From: Holophagaceae bacterium
GTDB taxonomy: Bacteria > Acidobacteriota > Holophagae > Holophagales > Holophagaceae
Assembly: GCA_025358435.1 (NCBI GenBank)
Contig: JANYJQ010000030.1
Span: forward strand, 1-50,237
Direction of reading: 5' to 3'
Length of the DNA stretch: 50,237 nt
Shown here: one piece after another, positions 23,882 to 30,751 of the stretch
How positions within the stretch are numbered: position 1 is the stretch's first letter
How the letters are laid out: the number at the start of each line of letters is the position of its first letter
Notes under the pieces: model-generated
Told to the model about the DNA's origin: nothing
Databases searched by the model: none
Seen by the model: the letters and a program-made list of their open reading frames with translations, nothing else
Position numbers and translations under genes: made by a program

Positions 23882-24919
23882 ATGACCACCACCGCGCCTG
23901 CCGCTCCCACCAACAAGCTCGGCCTCACCAAACAGGACTATGTCGGTTCCAAGTCCACGCTCTGCGCCGGCTGCGGCCACGACAGCATCACGGCCCAGCT
24001 CATCAACGCTGCCTTTGAAATGGGCATCGAGGCCTACAAGGTCGGCAAGTATTCAGGCATCGGATGCTCTTCGAAAACCCCCGCCTACTTCTTCAACCAG
24101 GCCTGGGGCTTCAACAGCGTCCATGGCCGCATGCCCAGCATCGCCACGGGCGCCAGCGTCGCGAATCGCGAACTGATCAACATCGGCGTCTCTGGCGACG
24201 GCGATTCCATGTCCATCGGCATCGGCCAGTTGGTGCATGCGATCCGCCGCAACGTGCCGATCATCTACATCATCGAAGACAATGGCGTGTACGGCCTTAC
24301 CAAGGGCCAATTCTCGGCCACAGCCGACCTGGGATCGGTGCTCAAGCACGGCTCCGTGAACGAGCTGCCGCCCATCGATCCCTGCACTTTGGCCCTGGAG
24401 CTGGGCTGCGGTTTCGTCGCACGTTCCTTCAGCGGCGATCCCAAGCAGTTGAACACCATCCTGAGGGCAGCCTTCGCCCACAATGGCACCTGCATCATCG
24501 ACGTCATCAGCCCATGCGTGACCTTCAACAACCACGACAGCTCCACCAAGTCCTACAAGAACGCCAAGGACCACGATTTCCCGCTCCATGAACTGGGGTT
24601 CGTCCAATTCAATGAACTGGAGCAGGTTGAGATACCGGCCGGTGAGAGCAAGGTCGTGACCTTTCCCGATGGCTCCAAGGTGTCCTTCCGGGCTCTGCGC
24701 GAAGATTACGATCCCACAGACCGCTTCGGCGCCATGAAGCTGCTGCATGAAGGCGTGGAAAAGGGCGAATTCCTCACTGGCCTCCTCTACCTCAACACGC
24801 AAAAGCCGACCATCCACGACACCACCCATATCGCCGATACGCCGCTTGTGCATCTGAGCCAGGCCGCACTGAAGCCCGGCAAGGATGTATTAGCCAAATG
24901 CATGAATGAGCTCATGTAG
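23882..24919 (+). CDS. korB: 2-oxoglutarate:ferredoxin oxidoreductase beta subunit
   Basis: A 345-aa TPP-binding subunit. STLCAGCGHDSIT near the N-terminus and KYSGIGCSSKTPAYF are typical of KorB; the thiamine diphosphate motif is GVSGDGDSMSIG through IIEDNGVYGLTKGQ. It works with KorA in oxidative or reverse TCA metabolism with ferredoxin as electron carrier. AGGAG precedes the ATG, 8 bases after the korA stop. The Asp/Gly-rich TPP site and lack of an extra ferredoxin domain match two-subunit KorAB systems. A strong hairpin follows the gene. Confidence 0.94.
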   Translation: MTTTAPAAPTNKLGLTKQDYVGSKSTLCAGCGHDSITAQLINAAFEMGIEAYKVGKYSGIGCSSKTPAYFFNQAWGFNSVHGRMPSIATGASVANRELINIGVSGDGDSMSIGIGQLVHAIRRNVPIIYIIEDNGVYGLTKGQFSATADLGSVLKHGSVNELPPIDPCTLALELGCGFVARSFSGDPKQLNTILRAAFAHNGTCIIDVISPCVTFNNHDSSTKSYKNAKDHDFPLHELGFVQFNELEQVEIPAGESKVVTFPDGSKVSFRALREDYDPTDRFGAMKLLHEGVEKGEFLTGLLYLNTQKPTIHDTTHIADTPLVHLSQAALKPGKDVLAKCMNELM

Positions 24920-24936
24920 CCACAACAACCGCCCCC

Positions 24937-24974
24937 GAATGAAATGACCGCCGTGATCGGCGGTTATTTCATTC
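24937..24974. terminator. long hairpin between korB and convergent gene
   Basis: GAATGAAATGACCGCCG (24937-24953) pairs with CGGCGGTTATTTCATTC (24958-24974), a 17-bp stem including one G-U pair and a TGAT loop. There is no long U tract, but it sits between convergent genes and is the probable end of the korAB transcript. Confidence 0.7.
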
Positions 24975-24986
24975 TTGGCGTGCATT

Positions 24987-25505
24987 TCACTTTCCGGGTC
25001 CGGTTTCCTTTTTTAAGCCCATCCAAAGCCTGGACCACCCGTTCCCGGCCTGTACCTGGAAGGCTGGATTTTCAGGTGGGGGCTTGAAGTTGTTGTAGAA
25101 GACCGATGGGACCGAGGGCGGGTGAGGGTGGGCTGGATCCTGCAGCATGAATTCCGAGAGCATCTGGACATTGGTCCTGAAGGCATAGCCAGCATCAAAG
25201 GCCAACCTGAGCAGCGGAGCCGTCCGGGCTCTGAATTCCAGCAGGCGCAGTTGGCGTTCCCGTTCCAACGACTCCACAACTTCTACGGTGGCCGAAGGCA
25301 TTTTGGAACGACCCCTGGAGGTCCGCATTTCCTGCACCCAGGGCCGCCAATTCGGCCCATCCAGAGCTATCTCCGCAATCGTTGATGCTCCAAAGGACGG
25401 CAGCGTTGGCGTGCCCTCATCCCGGTCGGAACCAAGCATCAGAAGTGAAAGAGCCACCAGGGAAATCATCTTGGCCAGTGTCGGTTCCAATCCTCCACCC
25501 GTCAA
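24987..25505 (-). CDS. secreted protein of unknown function, tandem paralogue B
   Basis: A 172-aa protein with a hydrophobic export segment near the N-terminus (ISLVALSLLML; the start could also be the Met at 25469). Its C-terminal two thirds share with the next gene the pattern SATVEVVES-E-Q-LLEFRARTAPLL, then EFMLQDPAHPHP-SVPS-FYNNFKPPP. The HPHP and NFKPPP stretches are the strongest shared blocks. No cysteines to suggest a lipoprotein, no known domain seen. The start overlaps the preceding stop by 4 bases, so the two paralogues are translationally coupled. It converges on korB. Confidence 0.7.
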   Translation of the reverse strand: MTGGGLEPTLAKMISLVALSLLMLGSDRDEGTPTLPSFGASTIAEIALDGPNWRPWVQEMRTSRGRSKMPSATVEVVESLERERQLRLLEFRARTAPLLRLAFDAGYAFRTNVQMLSEFMLQDPAHPHPPSVPSVFYNNFKPPPENPAFQVQAGNGWSRLWMGLKKETGPGK

Positions 25506-25972
25506 CGTCCGCGCCGGTCAACCCGCGACGGATCCTTAGGCGGAGGCTTGAAATTGCTGTAGAAGAATGAAGGGACAGAAATCGGATGCGGATGTGAAGG
25601 ATCCTGAGCCATAAACTCTCGGAGAAGCTGCCTGTTGAAACGCAGTTCGTGGCCCACCGCGAAAGCGGGGTGCAACTGCGGCGCCAGGCGTGCCTTGAAA
25701 TCCAGGAATTGCCGTTGTTGATCCATCTCCACAGATTCCACAACCTCTACCGTGGCCGAGGCGACCTTCCTGCTCCGGTGCGGAACCTTCTTTGATGATG
25801 GAATCCCGCCCTCCTCTTCCCAAGGCCTGAAAGAAGCCCCATCTAGGAAATATTCAGACCTATCAATGTTGAACGCGGACTGGACGGAGGCGGGCTTATC
25901 GCCCATCTCCTGGTGTGGCCATATGAAGGCAAGCACGAGTGCAAAGAGTAGGTGAAGAGTTCTCCGATCCAA
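25502..25972 (-). CDS. secreted protein of unknown function, tandem paralogue A
   Basis: A 156-aa protein starting with TTG at 25972 (no ATG fits) and a signal-like segment (RRTLHLLFALVLAFIW). Shared blocks with the neighbouring gene are SATVEVVESVE, FLDFKARLAPQL, EFMAQDPSHPHP, SVPSFFYSNFKPPP. Spacing between blocks is identical in both, which supports a recent tandem duplication. The mature protein would be exported; no catalytic motif is recognised. Upstream are the tRNA-Ala promoter and tRNA on the other strand. Confidence 0.65.
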   Translation of the reverse strand: MDRRTLHLLFALVLAFIWPHQEMGDKPASVQSAFNIDRSEYFLDGASFRPWEEEGGIPSSKKVPHRSRKVASATVEVVESVEMDQQRQFLDFKARLAPQLHPAFAVGHELRFNRQLLREFMAQDPSHPHPISVPSFFYSNFKPPPKDPSRVDRRGR

Positions 25973-26007
25973 TAGGGACTGGCCGATGGTCGAGGGAGAA
26001 ATGAGGC

Positions 26008-26037
26008 TTGGAGAAGTTAAGTTCCCTACGCTAGACT
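26008..26037 (+). promoter_or_regulatory. candidate promoter of tRNA-Ala
   Basis: TTGGAG at 26008-26013, an 18-nt spacer and TAGACT at 26032-26037. The predicted start lies a few bases before the mature tRNA at 26050. Confidence 0.5.
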
Positions 26038-26049
26038 GAGTGTTCTCAA

Positions 26050-26125
26050 GGGCCCGTAGCTCAGCTGGGAGAGCGCCTCGTTCGCAATGAGGAGGTCGTC
26101 AGTTCGATCCTGATCGGGTCCACCA
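26050..26125 (+). tRNA. tRNA-Ala (anticodon CGC)
   Basis: A 76-nt tRNA including an encoded CCA. The acceptor GGGCCCG (26050-26056) pairs with CGGGTCC (26115-26121) with one G-U pair. D arm GCTCAGCTGGGAGAGC, anticodon loop TTCGCAA giving CGC, T loop TTCGATC. It reads GCG alanine codons. Confidence 0.97.
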
Positions 26126-26138
26126 ATGTGAGTCATCC

Positions 26139-26163
26139 CGGCCGTCCTCGACGGCCGTTTTTA
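26139..26163 (+). terminator. Rho-independent terminator after tRNA-Ala
   Basis: CGGCCGTC (26139-26146) and GACGGCCG (26150-26157) form an 8-bp stem with loop CTC, followed by TTTTTATT. Confidence 0.85.
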
Positions 26164-26170
26164 TTGATGA

Positions 26171-26239
26171 GACGACCTCACCAATCTTTTATGTCGGTCG
26201 TCATCCCGCTCAACAAGGCCGCCTTTTTGCGGCCTTGTT
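26171..26239. repeat. two further inverted repeats before ruvA
   Basis: GACGACC (26171-26177)/GGTCGTC (26196-26202), and AACAAGGCCGC (26212-26222)/GCGGCCTTGTT (26229-26239), the latter an 11-bp perfect stem with a CTTTTT loop. Neither has a U tract on the plus strand. They sit between the tRNA terminator and the ruvA promoter. Confidence 0.5.
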
Positions 26240-26277
26240 GCCGCTGTTCTCTTGCATAGCGTTCTTATGGCCCGCGC

Positions 26278-26283
26278 TATGCT
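26278..26283 (+). promoter_or_regulatory. -10 element of ruvA, leaderless arrangement
   Basis: TATGCT at 26278-26283 is followed by 6 nt and the ruvA ATG at 26290. No Shine-Dalgarno. A TTGCAT at 26252-26257 would need a 20-nt spacer. Confidence 0.42.
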
Positions 26284-26289
26284 GGCTTC

Positions 26290-26880
26290 ATGATCGGACG
26301 ACTGCGTGGTGAATTGATCCAGAAGCTGCCCAACCATGCACTCATCGAATGTGCTGGTGTGGGCTATTCCGCGGCCATCAGCTTGGGCACCTACGGATTG
26401 CTTCCAGAGGTCGGCCAAGAGGCCACGCTCTGGATCGAAACGCTGCTGCGGGAGAACGAGCTTTCCCTGCTTGGTTTCTATTCCCTTTCAGAACGGGATC
26501 TATATCGGCTGCTCATCAAGGTGGATGGCGTGGGACCCAAGCTGGCCCTGGCGGCTCTGGGCGCGCTGCCCATGAGCGAGTTGATCCAGGCCATCCGTAC
26601 CCGCGATGTGAAACGGCTGGTGCATATTCCCGGTGTCGGAAAAAAGACTGCCGAAAAACTCTGCTTCGAACTCAGTGAAAAAATGGGCGGCCTTTCTGGC
26701 CTTGACGGATTGGGCGGCACAGCGGCGCCTGGCGATGCTTGGGAAGCCGATCTACGCTCGGCCCTAACGAATCTGGGGTTCAGGGAAGATGCCGTAATGC
26801 CGGCAGTCATTGAGTTGAGAGCCACCCGGCCAGCGCTTCCGGAGGCCATCCGCCTGGCCTTGCGGGCACTTCAGCGATGA
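26290..26880 (+). CDS. ruvA: Holliday junction branch migration protein RuvA
   Basis: A 196-aa DNA-binding subunit that holds Holliday junctions for the RuvB motor. An N-terminal OB domain (MIGRLRGELIQKL; ECAGVGYSAAIS) is followed by the tandem helix-hairpin-helix region (LLIKVDGVGPKLALAAL; LVHIPGVGKKTAEKLCFEL), a flexible linker and domain III (about 148-196) that contacts RuvB. Length is normal. ruvB and ruvC are not adjacent. Its stop overlaps the next gene by 4 bases. Confidence 0.96.
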   Translation: MIGRLRGELIQKLPNHALIECAGVGYSAAISLGTYGLLPEVGQEATLWIETLLRENELSLLGFYSLSERDLYRLLIKVDGVGPKLALAALGALPMSELIQAIRTRDVKRLVHIPGVGKKTAEKLCFELSEKMGGLSGLDGLGGTAAPGDAWEADLRSALTNLGFREDAVMPAVIELRATRPALPEAIRLALRALQR

Positions 26881-27812
26881 GTGTCCGCATCCTCTCGACT
26901 TCGCCGTTGGTGGGAAACGCCCTTCAAGAATTGGGAAACACTTTTCCTGACCTGCTCATTGCCAGCTTCCGATCCTCAGACTGGGATGCTGCTTTGGGAT
27001 CGGCAGAAGCAATCGTGGTGATGCTCTCTGAGCCAGTCACAGAATCTGACATCCAAGCCGCGCCGAACCTAAAGGCCATTGGAACCTATTCAGTGGGCGT
27101 GAATCATCTGCCCCTTTCCGCGTGTGATGCCAAAGGCATCGCCATCGTGAATACGCCTGGCGTACTCACGGATTCCACGGCAGACATCGCCATGGCGCTG
27201 CTGCTTTCGGTGACTCGGAGAATGCCGGAAGGCGAAGCCCTGGTGCGTTCAGGAGCTTGGCGCGGCTGGGCGCCTGATCAGTTCCTGGGGATCAGCCTCG
27301 CTGGCAAATCCTGTGGCATCCTGGGATCGGGGCCAATCGGAAAAGCCTTTGCCAGGCGAGTCCAGGCTTTCGGAATGGACCCGATGTTTTGGGACCGCGA
27401 AGGCTGCGGTGGCAGCGTGGATTATGGCTCCGCATCCGCACCGCGATTGGCATTGAATGATTTGCTCCGACGCAGCCACGTGCTATCGCTTCATTGTCCG
27501 CTGACAGATGCCACGAGGGGCTTGCTGGACCGCAATGCCCTGCTGGAGCTTCCCCATGGCGCTGTGATCATCAACACTGCGCGCGGGGGAATAATCGATG
27601 AGACCGCAGCCATCGAGCTGCTGGAATCGGGCCATCTTGGGGGAGCGGGACTTGATGTCTACGCCAATGAGCCCCATCTGAATCCAAAATGGAGATCCGC
27701 GCCCCGGACCGTCCTTCTGCCGCATCTGGGTTCAGCCACAGTGGAAACCAGAACTGCCATGTCCGAACTGCTTTGTGATGGAATAGCCAGGGCGTTTCGC
27801 ACATTTCAATGA
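26877..27812 (+). CDS. D-2-hydroxyacid dehydrogenase
   Basis: A 311-aa NAD(P)-dependent dehydrogenase of the SerA/glyoxylate-reductase family. The Rossmann motif is GILGSGPIGKAFARRV (about residues 143-158); the catalytic set is Arg in NTARGGIIDE, a downstream Glu in the DVYANEP region, and His in LLPHLGSATVETR. NTPGVLTDSTADIAMALLL is the usual subdomain junction. The substrate (glyoxylate, hydroxypyruvate, 3-phosphoglycerate or other) cannot be told; no ACT domain is present. It is translationally coupled to ruvA (ATGA), though no shared role is obvious. Confidence 0.9.
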   Translation: MSVRILSTSPLVGNALQELGNTFPDLLIASFRSSDWDAALGSAEAIVVMLSEPVTESDIQAAPNLKAIGTYSVGVNHLPLSACDAKGIAIVNTPGVLTDSTADIAMALLLSVTRRMPEGEALVRSGAWRGWAPDQFLGISLAGKSCGILGSGPIGKAFARRVQAFGMDPMFWDREGCGGSVDYGSASAPRLALNDLLRRSHVLSLHCPLTDATRGLLDRNALLELPHGAVIINTARGGIIDETAAIELLESGHLGGAGLDVYANEPHLNPKWRSAPRTVLLPHLGSATVETRTAMSELLCDGIARAFRTFQ

Positions 27813-27873
27813 CCCTCCGGTGCTAAGCCGTTGCGACCAACTAATTTGGCCATCGCGGTGGCTTGCCGGCATA

Positions 27874-27983
27874 GAGGCTCCAGCTCTGCAAACGTAGTGA
27901 GCAGGAGGGCGCCCAGCGCACGATAGCTGGAGGTGCTGTAACAGAACAACCAGAAAAGACTTGGTTATTCTGTAACAGCACCT
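27874..27983. repeat. repeat copy 1 plus long inverted repeat upstream of the TPR gene
   Basis: 27874-27958, read on the minus strand, is similar to 29585-29670 read on the plus strand (about 63 of 86 aligned positions by hand). Within it CTCCAGCT (27878-27885) pairs with AGCTGGAG (27925-27932). At its edge is a 22-bp inverted repeat (27931-27952 / 27962-27983, two mismatches, containing CTGTAACAG) with a 9-nt loop. On the minus strand a 50-codon open frame without an ATG start crosses it. Confidence 0.65.
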
Positions 27984-28012
27984 AACCTATGGCTGCACTT
28001 ACGAGGTATCCC

Positions 28013-29554
28013 ATGGCGCGTCCCTGGCTCCGTCTGCTCGATCCTGATTTATTCACCTTAAGGGCCTCGCTCGGCCCAGATGCCGAATCAAGGCTGCGCT
28101 ACGCAAAAGCCCTCAACTCCCGCAGCCTGCACGTGGAAGCCACCGAAGTTCTGGATGGGATTTTGGCGGAAGAACGCGCCCACGCAGAGGCCTGGTTCGA
28201 ACGGGTATTGTGTGAAGGCGACCAGACGACAGCCGAGGACCTGCAGCGTCTTTCCATTGAATTGGAAGCTGTTCGCGACGAACATCCCTCCGAGGCCGCT
28301 CACCTTCGCAACCTCGCGTTTCTGAGAATCATAGGAAATCGTCTGGACGAAGCCGAGTCCCTGATTGAAAAAGCGCGGGTGAAGGATGACCAGGACGCCA
28401 AGACCTTTGAGCTAATGGGCCTCCTGGCTCTTCATAGGGATCATCCGGAAGCCGCTAAAGGCGCGCTGCTGAAAGCCTTGAGTTTGCAGCCAAAAAATTC
28501 CGTGACTTTGCGGATGCTCGGGATCATATGTCAGCAAATGGGTGATCATCCCGCTGCAGAAGCTCAAGTGCTTGCGGCCCTGGAGCTGGATCCTTACTAC
28601 TATTGGGGTTGGCACACCTTGGGTGAATTCCTGCTGCTTCGAGGCGAAAGCCAGGAGGGCATGCGGTGCATCCATCGCGCCCGGAGCTTGAACATCACGG
28701 AGCCGAGCAGCTATTTCCTGGTGGCTGAAATCTTCGGCGAGCAGGGCCAGCTTGATATGGCTCAGGCGGAATTGCACAAACTCATTCTGCTGGCCCCGCC
28801 CGCATCCACCTTCTCAGAGGCTCAAGCGCTCCTCGGTGAATTCAAGCGCGATCTCGGCGATCGCGATGGAGCCATTTCCTACTTCACCTTGGCTGCGGAC
28901 ACTGATCCCCAGGCCGCCAATCCGTGGGCCGCTCTCGGTGAAATGGCACGCGAAGACGAACGCTGGGATGACGCGCTGCGCTGCTACCGGGAAGCCCTGA
29001 CGCGGGATCCCGAGGCGGCGGAATTGCAGGTCCAGCTGGGTTACACGCTCCTGGAAACTGGAACGGTGAAGGAGGCTGAGCACACCTTTTGCAAGGCGCT
29101 GGAATCAGATCCTAGCGAATACAGCGCCTACCTGGGGCTTTCAGAATGCGCCCGCGTGGCCCAACGGCCCGAAGACCAGTTGCGCATGGTGAAAGAAGCC
29201 ATGACCCTGGCACCGGACGACCCCGATGTTTGGAATGCATACGCAGTGGCTCTCGAGGTGGCTCACCGGTTGCCGGAAGCCACTCAGGCCTACAATAAGG
29301 CTCTGAGCCTGGATCCGCATCATCGAAAGGCCGCCAACAACTTGGGGTTCCTGCTCGAGAAACGCATTTCCCAAGGTGAAGGAGGCTTGCAGGAAGCCGT
29401 CATCAATGCCTGGAAACGCCGCCTGCTCATCTGCCGCGACGAAGGCCAGAGTATGCGCATGGCCACCGAGCATCTTTCAAAATTGGGTATCTCGGATGAG
29501 ACCTTGGAGGCCTGGATCTCGAAAGGCGAAGTCCCCTCCACCATCGAAGGTTGA
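28013..29554 (+). CDS. tetratricopeptide repeat protein
   Basis: A 513-aa protein built almost entirely of TPR helices. Repeats are visible from about residue 30 to 450, for example LGEFLLLRGESQEGMRCIHR, PWAALGEMAREDERWDDALR and NAYAVALEVAHRLPEATQ, each with the A/G-x2-LG-x-Y-like pattern. There is no signal peptide or membrane segment, so it is probably a cytoplasmic scaffold. Start: ATG 28013 has GAGG 6 nt upstream; an in-frame ATG at 27989 has none. The gene stands alone between two inverted copies of a repeat. Partner proteins are unknown. Confidence 0.85.
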   Translation: MARPWLRLLDPDLFTLRASLGPDAESRLRYAKALNSRSLHVEATEVLDGILAEERAHAEAWFERVLCEGDQTTAEDLQRLSIELEAVRDEHPSEAAHLRNLAFLRIIGNRLDEAESLIEKARVKDDQDAKTFELMGLLALHRDHPEAAKGALLKALSLQPKNSVTLRMLGIICQQMGDHPAAEAQVLAALELDPYYYWGWHTLGEFLLLRGESQEGMRCIHRARSLNITEPSSYFLVAEIFGEQGQLDMAQAELHKLILLAPPASTFSEAQALLGEFKRDLGDRDGAISYFTLAADTDPQAANPWAALGEMAREDERWDDALRCYREALTRDPEAAELQVQLGYTLLETGTVKEAEHTFCKALESDPSEYSAYLGLSECARVAQRPEDQLRMVKEAMTLAPDDPDVWNAYAVALEVAHRLPEATQAYNKALSLDPHHRKAANNLGFLLEKRISQGEGGLQEAVINAWKRRLLICRDEGQSMRMATEHLSKLGISDETLEAWISKGEVPSTIEG

Positions 29555-29584
29555 TCAGCATTGGCCGTTAAGGTGTGGCCGCCG

Positions 29585-29670
29585 CTTTTCTGGCCGGAAA
29601 AGCCATGGCGCCTCCGGCTATCGGACGCATGGCGCTCTCCTGCTCACGATGTTCGCAGAGCCTGAGCCTC
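29585..29670. repeat. repeat copy 2, inverted relative to copy 1
   Basis: The plus strand here matches the minus strand of 27874-27958, both starting CTTTTCTGG and sharing GCTATCG, CTCCTGCTCAC and GCAGAGC blocks. The two copies flank the TPR gene in opposite orientation. An inner palindrome GCTTTTC/GAAAAGC (29584-29590/29597-29603) lies at the gene-proximal end. Both copies share a frame reading S-x-YR-x2-GALLLT-x-FAE-x-EP, so they may be remnants of a coding element. Confidence 0.6.
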
Positions 29671-30046
29671 CGAGTCAGATGAAGGAAAAGCGGGGGCCGT
29701 GATGATGCTGGACCAACAAAAGCTGTTGTAACGCTTTTCGCTTGACGGCGAATCCATTCGCCCGGACAAAAAGCCCGGAAAGGGTCAATGGGTGCGGCTT
29801 TACGCTAAGTAAAAGACCTTTGGCGGCCTTTCAGCACGATCTGTGGAAAACACTGCGGATTGACCCCCTCTTGGAATCCTAAATCCCGGTTTTCCATCAA
29901 CTTCTGCTCCTTGCCCAGAATCGTCAGCACTGTTCTATGGCTTATCATTTTAACATTTACGTAATTACAAAAAAATGCCGTTCCGGATCAGGCGATCTTT
30001 GAAGTTTTCCGCAGATTTCATTTTCTTTCGTGTTGACAGACAAAAA
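29671..30046. other. gene-free stretch, A+T-rich at the right end
   Basis: About 375 bases with no supported gene. The right part (about 29930-30046) is clearly richer in A+T than the surroundings. A small inverted repeat GTGTTGA/TCAACAC (30030-30036/30047-30053) overlaps the stop of the glycosyltransferase and may mark its transcript end. Otherwise nothing recognised. Confidence 0.5.
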
Positions 30047-30751
30047 TCAACACTGAAGTGAAAACCAAGCGATCAGCCACGTGTCCATGACTCCCCGGAA
30101 ATGGCTTCCGCCAGCATCGTGATAGATCGCGCGGATAGGAATGTGGGCCCAATGCAGTTTCCAATCGGCCGCTTTCATGGCGATCTCCATCTCGATGGCG
30201 AAGCCCGTGCTGCGAAGATCCAGGCGATCCAGCACCTTTTTGCGGATCAACCGGAATCCGCTCTGGCTGTCCTCCCATTTCACACCGGCGATCCGGCCCA
30301 GAGTCCAGGAGCCAAGCGCGTTGGTCTTCCATCGCTTTCCGGGAATCCGATCGCGATCCTGGAAACGGCTGCCAATGAGGAAATCCGCTTCTGGATGGTC
30401 GATGAGGTATTCGAGGAACCCTGAAAGATCAGCCGGGTCATGTTGACCGTCGCCATCGATGAAAAGGTAGTAGTCGAAATCACTCAGGCGCAGGTGTGCG
30501 ATGCCCGCGCGCAGCACTTGGCCTTTGCCGCCGCCCTTCCCCGCCGGAAGGCGCAGCACCTCTGCCCCCGCTGCCTCTGCGATGGCTGCTGTATCGTCCT
30601 CCGACGCATCATCCACCACCAGGATCTGCTGCAAACCATAGGGCACGAGTCCGGCTATCACTCCGCCGATATGCTCGGCCTCATCGTGGGCGGCTATGAT
30701 GGCCCCGATGCGGGGGAAGTTGCCAGGTAGGATGGGTTCCGCGGCGTTCAA
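30047..30751 (-). CDS. family 2 glycosyltransferase (dolichyl-phosphate-mannose synthase-like)
   Basis: A 234-aa GT-A fold enzyme. RIGAIIAAHDEAEHIGGVIAGL opens the nucleotide-binding domain; VVDDASEDDTAAIAE and LFIDGDGQHDP carry the two Asp motifs (the second is the DXD-like metal site); WEDSQSGFRLIRKKVLD is typical of the DPM1/polyprenyl-phosphate branch. No C-terminal membrane helices. It probably moves a sugar from a nucleotide donor to a lipid carrier. I chose the TTG at 30751 because it overlaps the upstream stop (TTGA) with GGGA nearby; an ATG at 30814 would overlap that gene by 67 bases. Confidence 0.87.
   Translation of the reverse strand: MNAAEPILPGNFPRIGAIIAAHDEAEHIGGVIAGLVPYGLQQILVVDDASEDDTAAIAEAAGAEVLRLPAGKGGGKGQVLRAGIAHLRLSDFDYYLFIDGDGQHDPADLSGFLEYLIDHPEADFLIGSRFQDRDRIPGKRWKTNALGSWTLGRIAGVKWEDSQSGFRLIRKKVLDRLDLRSTGFAIEMEIAMKAADWKLHWAHIPIRAIYHDAGGSHFRGVMDTWLIAWFSLQC

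Noticed and set aside
27808-27960. Minus-strand open frame of about 50 codons ending near 27806
   Set aside because: It looks partly protein-like but has no ATG, GTG or TTG start with a binding site and lies within a repeat; treated as a possible remnant, not a gene.
27974-27990. Possible integron attC core (ACCTAAC next to the long inverted repeat)
   Set aside because: The matching opposite core site is missing and no integrase or cassette array is nearby.
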